A stretch of DNA of 64,000 bases from Candidatus Avoscillospira avicola (lineage in GTDB: Bacteria > Bacillota > Clostridia > Oscillospirales > Oscillospiraceae). The translations under genes and the position numbers were made by a program. The stretch spans positions 35,887-99,886 of the forward strand of contig DVHE01000058.1 of NCBI GenBank assembly GCA_018712245.1, in the 5' to 3' direction. Under the pieces are notes generated by a model. The model saw nothing but the letters and a program-made list of their open reading frames with translations, was not told the origin of the DNA and ran no database searches. Below, in pieces: positions 24,924 to 32,278 of the stretch; the stretch's first letter is position 1, and the number at the start of each line of letters is the position of its first letter.

Positions 24924-26436
24924 AGCCGACCAAACCTATTTGACCGAATCCCAGCAGCAGGAGATTCTGGCCCTAAAGGACGCCTGGGCCAAGGCCAACG
25001 CTGCCGGCGACGAGGCCGGCAAAAAGGCCGCCAACCAGCAGGCCGAGGCCATCCGGGCCACTGCCGGCTACCAGGGCGGCGCCGATGGCACCGGCTACAC
25101 CAAGATCAACGCGGGGGCGGGCGGCCAGTCGGCCCAGAATGTAAAAAAGTGGGTGGAGGAATATCAGTACACCAACTACGACCCCCAGAACGGCTGGGTC
25201 AACGGCTTCTCCACCGAGATGAACCTCCGAAGCATGGCCAACTACATCCGCCAGCAGATGGAGGCCAATTCCCAGGCCTGGGCCGGGGCCGATCAGGCCA
25301 CCCAGCAGTATCTCCATGACCAGAACGTCCAGCTGGCGGAGATCCTCCGGGACGCCACCGGCGGCGCCACCAGCACCTACAACGAGGAAAAGGGCCGCTG
25401 GGAGACCGACAACGCCAACCTGGGCTACGGCTACAACGTGGGCCAGTACAACGACCTGGACTGGTACAAGAACTTCTACCGCATGACCGACGAGCAGATC
25501 GCGGCCTACCGGGCCGACACCAACCGCTACCGCAACTACGTCGACCAGGGGCTGATCCGCAACTGGGTGGATGAATCCAGCGGCTATACCGGCGTCTACA
25601 GCCAGTTCGTCAACGGTCCCTACGCCCAGCTGCTGACCGGCTCCAAGTCCAGCAACGTGAACCCCACCACGTATAAGGACGTGATCGGCGACGGCTTCAA
25701 CGAGAAGGAGTACGTGCCGCCCCTGGACGCCAGCGGCAACGTGGTGCCCCAGCCGCCCAAGCTGAAAAACAACAACTCCATGACCGACTACACCCGGCAG
25801 TTTACCTCCTATGTGGATGAAAACGGCGTTATCCAGCCGGGACTGCTGCTCCAAACCACGCCTGCCGGTGCCCGGCGGCGGAGCGCCTCCCCCGGGCCGC
25901 TCTCGGTCTCAGGCGGCGGCAGCGCCTCCCTGGGGGGATGGAAGGAAGCCGCGGAGCAGCAGGCCATCAATATGCGGGACTACGCCGTGGACCAGGCGGT
26001 GGCCCAGCTTTTGCAGGCGGAATCGGAGGCCCTGGCCCAGTACCAGACCCAGCGGGACCAGATCGAGGGAGAATCCCGCAACGCCCTGGACAACGCCGCC
26101 CTCTACGCCGAGACCCGGGGAGATCGGGGCGGCATCGGCCAGGCCCAGTACAACACCATCCAGGCCACGGCGGCCAAGAACCGCCAGGCCGTCAACCTGG
26201 CCCAGACCCAGATGACGGCCCAGACCGCCCAGCAGGCGGCCCAGCTCCGGGCCCAGGGTGAATTTGAAAAGGCCGACGACCTCCTGGAGATCGCCCAGAC
26301 CTACATCCTCAAGCTGCTGGAGATGGAGCAGTGGGCCGCGGAGTACCAGCTGGACACGGCCAAGTTTCAGGCCAGCCTCTACCAGTGGCAGCAGGAGTTC
26401 CAGCTGAGCGCCGCCAAGGCCATGGCCAAGGGCTAA
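24907..26436 (+). CDS. Large Gln/Ala-rich phage protein, possible internal or ejection protein
   Basis: A 509-residue protein not recognised from a named family. The N-terminal 70 residues are helical and charged, a middle part is Asn/Tyr/Gly-rich (NLGYGYNVGQYNDLDWYKNF), and the C-terminal 180 residues form a long helix rich in Gln and Ala (YAVDQAVAQLLQAESEALAQ and onward) likely to be coiled coil. Position after the lysis genes is unusual. Shape recalls internal virion/ejection proteins or a scaffold, but this is inference. Overlaps the amidase gene by 17 bases, so it is translated with it. Confidence 0.62.
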   Translation: MATLSKADQTYLTESQQQEILALKDAWAKANAAGDEAGKKAANQQAEAIRATAGYQGGADGTGYTKINAGAGGQSAQNVKKWVEEYQYTNYDPQNGWVNGFSTEMNLRSMANYIRQQMEANSQAWAGADQATQQYLHDQNVQLAEILRDATGGATSTYNEEKGRWETDNANLGYGYNVGQYNDLDWYKNFYRMTDEQIAAYRADTNRYRNYVDQGLIRNWVDESSGYTGVYSQFVNGPYAQLLTGSKSSNVNPTTYKDVIGDGFNEKEYVPPLDASGNVVPQPPKLKNNNSMTDYTRQFTSYVDENGVIQPGLLLQTTPAGARRRSASPGPLSVSGGGSASLGGWKEAAEQQAINMRDYAVDQAVAQLLQAESEALAQYQTQRDQIEGESRNALDNAALYAETRGDRGGIGQAQYNTIQATAAKNRQAVNLAQTQMTAQTAQQAAQLRAQGEFEKADDLLEIAQTYILKLLEMEQWAAEYQLDTAKFQASLYQWQQEFQLSAAKAMAKG

Positions 26437-26454
26437 CACGGCAGACAAACTGTG

Positions 26455-26482
26455 CGCCCCGGCAAAAGCCGGGGCGTATATT
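26455..26482 (+). terminator. Terminator of the capsid cassette
   Basis: CGCCCCGGC/GCCGGGGCG (26455-26463 with 26468-26476), loop AAAA, followed by TATATTT, 19 bases after the last cassette stop. Confidence 0.85.
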
Positions 26483-26500
26483 TGGATTTCCTGGAAACAG

Positions 26501-26530
26501 TTGACGAGGCGCGGTGGTTTCTGGTATGCT
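26501..26530 (+). promoter_or_regulatory. Promoter of the DUF624 gene
   Basis: TTGACG (26501-26506) and an extended -10 TGGTATGCT (core 26525-26530) with an 18-base spacer. It lies just past the cassette terminator, making the DUF624 gene independent of the cassette. Confidence 0.75.
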
Positions 26531-26578
26531 TTATGAAAGGCTGGGTTCCGGCCACTTTGATCCTGGGAGGCTTTTGCA

Positions 26579-27229
26579 ATGTCTATTTTCCGACTCGATT
26601 CGCCCCTGATGCGGGGACTCACCAAGCTGGCGGATCTGATGCTGCTCAACATACTGGCGGTGGTATGCTCCATCCCGATTATTACCCTCGGCGCCTCTGC
26701 CAGCGCGCTTTACTATGCCGTCGGGCATTTGCAGGAAGACGAAGGCAGCCCCACCCGGGACTTTTTCCACGCGTTTCGTCAAAATTTGAAACAGGCCACC
26801 GTTATTTGGCTGATTTTGGCCGTCACCGGCGCGGCGCTGCTGTTTGCGACCCTCTACTACCTGGCGGTCAACATGACCGGCGGCACGATTCTGCTGACCA
26901 TCACCTGCCTTGCCTGGCTGCTGTGGGCCTTCCTGTTTTCATGGGTATTCCCGCTCCAGTGCAAGTTTGAAAATACCGTCCGCAACACGTTGAACAATGC
27001 GCTGCTGCTGAGCCTGGGCTACTTTCCCCGCTCTCTGCTGATGGCTGTGATCAACGCCGTCCCGGTGGTGCTGGCGCTGCTGCTGCCGCGGCATTTCCTG
27101 GCCGGCGGCATCGTCTGGCTGGGCATCTGGTTCTCCCTGGCCGCCTCCATTAACTGGCGGCTCCTCAAAAAGCCTCTGGAGCGGCTGATCGCCTCCAGCG
27201 AGGTGCAGGAGCAGGACGAGCAAGCGTGA
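26579..27229 (+). CDS. DUF624 (YesL-like) membrane protein
   Basis: A 216-residue inner-membrane protein with about five hydrophobic segments, of the DUF624/YesL family. The start MSIFRLDSPLMRGLTKLADL and the following LNILAVVCSIPIITLGAS are diagnostic of the family, as is FPLQCKFENTVRNTLNNAL in the middle. YesL genes often accompany LplA/B/C-type sugar importers, but here the gene is alone. GGGAGG precedes ATG 26579. Function of the family is unknown. Confidence 0.87.
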   Translation: MSIFRLDSPLMRGLTKLADLMLLNILAVVCSIPIITLGASASALYYAVGHLQEDEGSPTRDFFHAFRQNLKQATVIWLILAVTGAALLFATLYYLAVNMTGGTILLTITCLAWLLWAFLFSWVFPLQCKFENTVRNTLNNALLLSLGYFPRSLLMAVINAVPVVLALLLPRHFLAGGIVWLGIWFSLAASINWRLLKKPLERLIASSEVQEQDEQA

Positions 27230-27244
27230 CTTGCCGAAATTTTG

Positions 27245-27404
27245 AGACTGTCAAAAAACTATGATTAAAATTTCCGCGATAGAGCAGCGGGGGATGGGTG
27301 CAGGGGGCAAAGGGCCCCCTGCGCGTTCAATAAGGGTGTTTTTGCAACTTTCATAAAGTTGCAAAAACTAGGGCAGCGTGTCGAAAATACTTTTTCGACA
27401 CGCT
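27245..27404 (+). repeat. Dispersed ~160-bp palindromic repeat, copy A
   Basis: First of three copies (others at 56493-56652, inverted, and 58656-58813). It starts AGACTGTCAAAAAACTATGA and holds three internal hairpins: GCAGGGGGC/GCCCCCTGC near 27300-27325, TTTTTGCAACTTT/AAAGTTGCAAAAA near 27340-27369 and CAGCGTGTCGAAA/TTTCGACACGCTG at the right end. No open frame. The right end directly touches the hairpin at 27406-27439. Confidence 0.85.
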
Positions 27405-27405
27405 G

Positions 27406-27439
27406 AAAAATCCCACCTGCTTTGGCAGGTGGGATTTTT
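27406..27439 (-). terminator. Terminator after tRNA-Arg
   Basis: A 15-bp stem (27406-27420 with 27425-27439), loop TTTG on the plus strand, whose leftward side ends in a T-run. It starts at the CCA end of the tRNA gene on the minus strand and abuts repeat copy A. Confidence 0.75.
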
Positions 27440-27515
27440 GGTACGCCCGACACGATTCGAACGTGCGACCTACAGAGTCGGAGTCTGTCACTCTATCCAG
27501 CTGAGCTACGAGCGC
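27439..27515 (-). tRNA. tRNA-Arg, anticodon CCG
   Basis: A full cloverleaf can be folded on the minus strand: acceptor GCGCTCG with CGGGCGT, D arm with GTAGCTCAGCTGGATAGAG, anticodon stem ACAGA/TCTGT around loop CTCCGAC, and T arm with GTTCGAATC. The anticodon CCG (27479-27481) reads CGG arginine codons. The CCA end is encoded (27439-27441). Confidence 0.95.
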
Positions 27516-27582
27516 ATATCAAATAGCCTAATGATTATAGCAAAGTTTTTGTGGCTTGTAAAGAGGAAAAATGATTTAATTT

Positions 27583-27613
27583 CGCAGGGCGCGGGTTTTT
27601 CCCGCGCCCTGCG
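27583..27613 (-). terminator. Hairpin after galT
   Basis: A 13-bp GC-rich stem (27583-27595 with 27601-27613), loop TTTTT, thirteen bases past the galT stop. The leftward T-tract is weak (AAATTAAATC), so termination may be incomplete. Confidence 0.6.
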
Positions 27614-27625
27614 GCATTTTGCGTT

Positions 27626-29113
27626 TTACCGGGCGTTGACGTAGTCGATGAACCGCTGGAAGGCGGCCTGGCCGGCCTCATTGCGGCCATAGACGCCGGC
27701 GTGTTCCAGCACCTTGGCGAAGACCTGGCCCACCTCTTCCCGCAGGATGGAGGCCGTGTTCTCGGCGGTGAAGGTATAGCGGGTCTTCAGCTCCTCCACC
27801 CAGGGCGCGTGCTTTTCCAGCTCGCCGGTCAGGGGGCTGCCGCTGAGGATGGCCTTTTCCAGCTCGGCCAGCTCGCCCTTGAGTCGCGCCGGCAGCACTG
27901 CCAGGCCCATGACCTCGATGAGGCCGATGTTTTCCTTCTTGATATGGTGCAGCTCCGCGTGGGGATGGTATACGCCCAGGGGATGCTCGGCGGTGGTGAT
28001 GTTGTTGCGCAGCACCAGGTCCAGCTCGTAGTTCCCGTCCCGGCGGCGGGCGATGGGGGTGATGGTGCTGTGGGGCACGCCGTCGGTCTCGGCGAAGATA
28101 AAGGCGGCTTCGTCGGTGTAGCCCCGCCAGGCCTTGAGAATCTTGTCCGCCAGGTCACAGAGCCGCGCCTTGTCGGGGCTGTCCAGCCGGATGACGCTCA
28201 TGGGCCACTTGACGATGCCGGCCTTGACGTCCTCAAAGCCCGTGAAGGTGACGTCCCGCTCCACCGGAGAAAGCTCCATGGGGAAGGAGTAGTGGCCGCC
28301 CTGGAAATGCTCGTGGCTGAGGATGGAGCCGCCCACGATGGGAAGGTCCGCGTTGGAGCCGACAAAATAGTGGGGGAACAGCGTCACAAAGTCCAGGAGC
28401 TTGGAGAAGGCCGCCTTGTCGATGACCATGGGGGTGTGGCGGCTGTTGAAGACGATGCAATGCTCGTTGTAGTAGACGTAGGGGCTGTACTGCAAGTACC
28501 AGTCGGCGCCCGCCACGGTGATGGGGATGATCCGGTGGTTTTCCCGGGCCGGGTGGTTCATCCGTCCGGCGTAGCCCTCGTTCTCCGGGCAGAGCTGGCA
28601 CTTGGGGTAGCCGGACTGGGGCGCGGACTTGGCCGCGGCGATGGCCTTGGGGTCCTTCTCCGGCTTGGAGAGGTTGATGGTGATATCCAGCGCGCCGTAT
28701 TCCGTCTCCGTCTTCCACCGGAGGTCCTTCTTGATCCGGTAGCGGCGGATGTAGTCGGTGTCCTGGGAGAAGGTATAGTACCAGTCGGTGGCTTTCTGGG
28801 GATTCTCGGCGTAGAGGGCGGCGAACTTGGCACGGACCTCCCGGGGCAGGGGCGTCAGCACGCCCATCAGCTTCGTGTCGAAGAGGTCCCGGGCGGTGAT
28901 GTTGTCCGCGCAGACGCCCCGGGCCACGGCGTCGTCGAGGAGGCCAGCCAGGATGTCCTCCAGCTCCATGGCCGGGGCTTCCTCCGGCTCAAAGCTGTCG
29001 AGGCCCATGGTCATCAGCAGCTGATTGGTGATATAGGTCTGGTCGCAGGGCTCGATGAGGCCTTTGGAGAGGCCGTAGTTTACCAGTGCGGTGAGATATC
29101 CGTTGACAGTCAT
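27626..29113 (-). CDS. galT: UTP/UDP-glucose hexose-1-phosphate uridylyltransferase, class II
   Basis: A 495-residue enzyme of the Firmicute-type GalT family, exchanging galactose-1-phosphate with UDP-glucose in the Leloir pathway. Recognised from the N terminus (LTALVNYGLSKGLIEPCD), the motif FNSRHTPMVIDK and the catalytic-region pattern ILSHEHFQGGHYSFPMEL near residues 285-300. The length matches class II enzymes and not the 350-residue E. coli type. ATG 29113 follows AAAGGAGAG. It sits 14 bases downstream of galK in a two-gene operon; no galE is seen here. Confidence 0.93.
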   Translation of the reverse strand: MTVNGYLTALVNYGLSKGLIEPCDQTYITNQLLMTMGLDSFEPEEAPAMELEDILAGLLDDAVARGVCADNITARDLFDTKLMGVLTPLPREVRAKFAALYAENPQKATDWYYTFSQDTDYIRRYRIKKDLRWKTETEYGALDITINLSKPEKDPKAIAAAKSAPQSGYPKCQLCPENEGYAGRMNHPARENHRIIPITVAGADWYLQYSPYVYYNEHCIVFNSRHTPMVIDKAAFSKLLDFVTLFPHYFVGSNADLPIVGGSILSHEHFQGGHYSFPMELSPVERDVTFTGFEDVKAGIVKWPMSVIRLDSPDKARLCDLADKILKAWRGYTDEAAFIFAETDGVPHSTITPIARRRDGNYELDLVLRNNITTAEHPLGVYHPHAELHHIKKENIGLIEVMGLAVLPARLKGELAELEKAILSGSPLTGELEKHAPWVEELKTRYTFTAENTASILREEVGQVFAKVLEHAGVYGRNEAGQAAFQRFIDYVNAR

Positions 29114-29127
29114 GGCTTTCTCTCCTT

Positions 29128-30261
29128 TCAGTCGAGACGGACGCCGCCTTCGGCGCGGATGGACAGCACGTGGCAGGCGCCCTGGCCCAGCACCGCCTCA
29201 ATGCCGCTGCGGAACTGCTCCAGCTTCGCGAGGGGCACGAAGGCCTGGACCGTGCCGGCGAAGCCGCCGCCGTGGACCCGGAAGGCGCCGCTGCCCTGGA
29301 GCAGCCGGTCGCACAGCGCCAGCGCCACGGCCATGTCCTGGTGCTGGATGGCACCGGCGGGCGTGATGTCCTGGAGGTACATCCAGGAGCTGCGGCCGGA
29401 CTCCGTCACCATCTGGAGGAAGGCGTCAAAGTCCCCGGCCTGGAGGGCGGCGAACTGCTGCTGCACCCGCTTGTTCTCCCCGAAGAAGTGGATGGCCCGG
29501 AGGATGGCCCGGTCGGAGGTGGCGGCGCGGACTTCCTTGAGCTGGGCGTAGAACGCGGCTTCGTCCACATCCCGCAGCACTTCCTTGCCGAAGAAGGCGG
29601 CCACCTGGCGGCACTCCACCGGAATGGCGGCGTACTCGTCGGTGAGGTCGGCGTGGTCGGCGCCGGAGTCGACGATGCACAGGGCGTAGCCCAGGGCGTT
29701 CAGGTCCAGGGAGAGGTTCTCCACCACCGGGTGGGCGGGGTCGGCGAAGTCGATGAACACCATGCCGCCCACGGAGGAGGCAGTCTGGTCCATCAGGCCA
29801 GAGGGCTTGCCAAAGTAGACGTTTTCTGCGTACTGGCCGATCTGGGCCACTTCCACGGCGGTGAGCCGCTTTTCAAAGAACAGCTCGTTGAAGATGGTTC
29901 CGATCAGCACCTCGAAGGCGGCGGAGGAGCTGAGGCCGCTGCCGGGGAGGACCGTGGAGCGGACCTTGGCGTCAAAGCCCTGGAGCTTCGCGCCCCGCTG
30001 GGCAAAGGCGGCGGCCACGCCGCGAATCAGCGCGGCAGTGGTATTTTTCTCCTCCGGGTGGATGGAGAGATCGGAGAGGTCGATCTCTACCGGCGCGTAG
30101 CCCTCGGAGGCTACGGCGGCGACGCCCCGGTCATTGAGCGTGACTTCCGCCACGGTCTCCAAGTTGACGGCGGCTGCCAGCACGCAGCCGTGCTGGTGGT
30201 CGGTGTGGTTGCCGCTGATCTCCGTGCGGCCCGGCGCCGAAAAATGATACGCTTGCACCAT
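29128..30261 (-). CDS. galK: Galactokinase
   Basis: A 377-residue GHMP-family kinase that phosphorylates galactose at C1. Visible motifs: the galactokinase signature APGRTEISGNHTDHQHG near residues 9-25, the GHMP phosphate loop LPGSGLSSSAAFE near residue 108, SGLMDQTASSVGG with the catalytic Asp, and HGGGFAGTVQAFVP near the end. The signature differs from the usual GRTNLIGEHTDYN at several places, as in other clostridia. ATG 30261 is preceded by GGAAACG, a weak site. galT follows at once on the same strand. Confidence 0.93.
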   Translation of the reverse strand: MVQAYHFSAPGRTEISGNHTDHQHGCVLAAAVNLETVAEVTLNDRGVAAVASEGYAPVEIDLSDLSIHPEEKNTTAALIRGVAAAFAQRGAKLQGFDAKVRSTVLPGSGLSSSAAFEVLIGTIFNELFFEKRLTAVEVAQIGQYAENVYFGKPSGLMDQTASSVGGMVFIDFADPAHPVVENLSLDLNALGYALCIVDSGADHADLTDEYAAIPVECRQVAAFFGKEVLRDVDEAAFYAQLKEVRAATSDRAILRAIHFFGENKRVQQQFAALQAGDFDAFLQMVTESGRSSWMYLQDITPAGAIQHQDMAVALALCDRLLQGSGAFRVHGGGFAGTVQAFVPLAKLEQFRSGIEAVLGQGACHVLSIRAEGGVRLD

Positions 30262-30290
30262 GCTCGTTTCCTCACAATCTCAGGTTGCCA

Positions 30291-30319
30291 TAGACAGACC
30301 TGGTTTTTTCAATTATAAT
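30291..30319 (+). promoter_or_regulatory. Promoter of the 114-residue membrane protein gene
   Basis: TAGACA (30291-30296) and TATAAT (30314-30319) with a 17-base spacer, 40 bases before ATG 30359. It lies in the 97-base gap between divergent galK and this gene. Confidence 0.7.
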
Positions 30320-30358
30320 CATATCATAAATTATCCCAACTGGAAAGGGGAAAAGCAT

Positions 30359-30703
30359 ATGCCGCAAAATCAAGAGCGCCCGCCCGAAAAACGGGAGGAC
30401 TTTCGCCGGGCTTCGGAGGCAAACCGGGTGTTTGGCATCCGCCTGATCGCCTCGGCCTTTGTTCTGTACTTGCTCTGGGGCGTGATCCAGGGCTATATCG
30501 AGGGCGGGCCGGAGGCTCCGTCTCTGACGCTGCTGATTGTCTCCATCGTGCTGCTGGGCGGCGGCGCCATCGCCGTGGCCATCACCGCTTACCGCACCTG
30601 GAAGAAGGCCAAGGCCGCCGCCCAGATGACCCAGGAGGAAATCGACCAGGTGGAGGCCCTGCGGGCCCAGGACCAGGCCCCGTCCGACTCCGACGAGGCA
30701 TAG
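30359..30703 (+). CDS. Small two-helix membrane protein of unknown function
   Basis: A 114-residue protein not recognised from a family. A charged N-terminal 25 residues precede two membrane helices (about residues 28-46 and 56-77, the second GGGAIAVAITAY), then an acidic, Gln/Ala-rich tail that may form a helix (AQMTQEEIDQVEALRAQDQ). ATG 30359 has AAAGGGG upstream. The gene has its own promoter and is followed by the cobalamin-riboswitch unit, so it appears monocistronic. Confidence 0.72.
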   Translation: MPQNQERPPEKREDFRRASEANRVFGIRLIASAFVLYLLWGVIQGYIEGGPEAPSLTLLIVSIVLLGGGAIAVAITAYRTWKKAKAAAQMTQEEIDQVEALRAQDQAPSDSDEA

Positions 30704-30767
30704 CCCGCCCAGTTTCCGTGGGGACGCCTGCCGTTCCCACCCAGATGTCTTCCTCGCTTTTTGTCGA

Positions 30768-30796
30768 TTGACAAGCTGGGAAGACAAGCCTATAAT
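30768..30796 (+). promoter_or_regulatory. Promoter of the B12 uptake operon
   Basis: Consensus TTGACA (30768-30773) and TATAAT (30791-30796) with a 17-base spacer. Transcription near 30803 would put the whole cobalamin riboswitch in the leader. Confidence 0.88.
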
Positions 30797-30814
30797 ATGG
30801 ATGAATTGAATACC

Positions 30815-30995
30815 CGCGTGCAGTGCCTTCGCCTACGGGCGAGGGAGAATAGGGAATCGGGTGAGAATCCCGAGCGATCCGGTCACTGTAATCGTCGAGG
30901 GAGCCGCAGTACGCCATTGCGAAAGTGAGAAGGCGCGGCTCTGGGAGGCGTAAGCCAGGAGACCTGCTGTGTGCGGTGTGGATAGGTATCTTCCG
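30815..30995 (+). promoter_or_regulatory. Cobalamin riboswitch
   Basis: The core B12-box signals are present in order: GGGAATCGGGTGAGAATCCCG near 30871, CGGTCACTGTAAT, then AAGCCAGGAGACCTGC (30953-30968). These are conserved in cobalamin aptamers. A terminator at 31066-31098 lies downstream, before the binding-protein gene, so B12 should end transcription early. Boundaries are approximate. Confidence 0.93.
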
Positions 30996-31065
30996 AAGAA
31001 AGCTCCCTGTCTGAACCCTGCCTCCAGGCGTCTGTGCGCCGGGGGAGGTTTCCTTGTGCTGTCAG

Positions 31066-31098
31066 GCCGCGCTTTCCGATGGAAGGCGCGGCTTTTTT
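31066..31098 (+). terminator. Riboswitch-linked terminator
   Basis: GCCGCGCTTTCC/GGAAGGCGCGGC (31066-31077 with 31081-31092) followed by six T residues. Its place between aptamer and first gene makes it the expression platform. Confidence 0.87.
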
Positions 31099-31171
31099 GC
31101 CGCCTGCGAGACCGGTTATTCTCGGGCCTTTCCCGGTGTAACAAATATAACAACACAAGGAGAACGAAACC

Positions 31172-32278
31172 ATGAAACGCACCATTTCCCTGCTGCTGGC
31201 ACTGGCGCTTTGCCTGGGCTTGGCAGCCTGTACGGCCAGTACGACCAACGAGCCGAACACAGACCAGACCGCTGCCACACAGCCGGAGCAAATCGAATCA
31301 AATGCTTCGCAGACGACCGACAGCGCACCGACTGACGAGGACGATGCCGAACCAGAGACAGTGGCTGAGCCTTCGGATGACTACTATCCCGTCACCATCT
31401 CCAACTATGACTACGCCGGCAATGTGGTGGAGTACACCTACGAAAAGGCGCCGGAGCGGGTAATCTGTGTGTACCAGGGCTGCATTGAGCTGATGATCGC
31501 CCTGGGGCTGGAGGATCACGTCATCGCCTCCTACGGCCTGGACAACGAGGTAAAGGACGAGTGGAAGGCTGGATTTGAAAAGATGCACTACGACGAATCC
31601 GTGTTCGCCCCGGACAAGGAGACCGTCACCATGCTGGAGCCGGACATGATCTTCTCCTGGACTTCTTACTTTGGCGAGAAGAAGCTGGGCGACGTATACG
31701 GCTGGCACGACAAGGGCGTCGCCACCTACATCGCCGGCAACTCCGGCGCCGCGCCGGATCGGACGCTGGAGAATGAGTATACCGATATTCTCAACATCGG
31801 CAAGATCTTCCACGTGGAGGACAAAGCCGAAGCCCTGGTGGAAGAAATGAAGGCGGCCGTGGCCGACACGCTGGCCGCGGTGGAGGGACAGGACAGCGTC
31901 ACCGTGGCGGTGGTGGAGCCCCTGGGCGGCAGCATCAGCAACTACGGCGCCAACTCCCTGGCCGGCGACATGGTGACGCAGCTGGGCGGCACCCTGGTCA
32001 AGCCCGAGGGCAACGAAATGGGCAAGGAGGATCTGGTGACGCTGGACCCCGATGTGATCTTCGTCGTCTACATGGCCTACTCCGGTGATGATCCCGAGAC
32101 GGTCATGGCCAATCAGCTGGCGGTGATCCAGGATGATCCCGCTCTGGCCAGCCTCTCGGCCGTGGCCAACAATCGCGTCCATCTCATTATGCTGGGCGAT
32201 ATGTACGCCAGCGGCCCCCGCACCATCGACGGCATCCGCACCTTCGCCCAGGGTATGTACCCCGATCTGCTCTCCTGA
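31172..32278 (+). CDS. Cobamide-binding lipoprotein of ABC importer (BtuF-like)
   Basis: A 368-residue binding protein with a lipoprotein signal (LLALALCLGLAAC, Cys near residue 20), a Thr/Glu/Asp-rich linker to residue 70 and a periplasmic-binding-protein fold of the BtuF/FhuD class. Landmarks are APERVICVYQGCIELMIALG near residue 90, EPDMIFSWTSYFGE and the long bridging helix. ATG 31172 follows AAGGAG. The cobalamin riboswitch upstream argues strongly for B12 or a related cobamide and not iron-siderophore. The stop touches the permease start (TGATG). Confidence 0.88.
   Translation: MKRTISLLLALALCLGLAACTASTTNEPNTDQTAATQPEQIESNASQTTDSAPTDEDDAEPETVAEPSDDYYPVTISNYDYAGNVVEYTYEKAPERVICVYQGCIELMIALGLEDHVIASYGLDNEVKDEWKAGFEKMHYDESVFAPDKETVTMLEPDMIFSWTSYFGEKKLGDVYGWHDKGVATYIAGNSGAAPDRTLENEYTDILNIGKIFHVEDKAEALVEEMKAAVADTLAAVEGQDSVTVAVVEPLGGSISNYGANSLAGDMVTQLGGTLVKPEGNEMGKEDLVTLDPDVIFVVYMAYSGDDPETVMANQLAVIQDDPALASLSAVANNRVHLIMLGDMYASGPRTIDGIRTFAQGMYPDLLS

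Larger units (their letters stand above)
15485..26436 (+). mobile_element. Phage-derived capsid-to-lysis cassette (reduced prophage)
   Basis: Thirteen tightly packed genes on one strand, several overlapping by ATGA or a few bases, all with intact frames. Recognisable functions run from coat protein through neck/stopper-like proteins and fibres to holin and amidase. No terminase, portal, scaffold, protease, integrase, excisionase, repressor or DNA-replication gene is present between the flanking chromosomal genes. A podovirus-like ancestor (P22-type coat, adaptor and hub) is inferred. The cassette ends with a strong terminator at 26455-26482. Confidence 0.75.

Noticed and set aside
27439..27515. 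tRNA-Arg as the attachment site of the phage cassette
   Set aside because: A chromosomal DUF624 gene with its own promoter lies between the cassette and the tRNA, and I found no repeated tRNA 3' end on the other side of the cassette.
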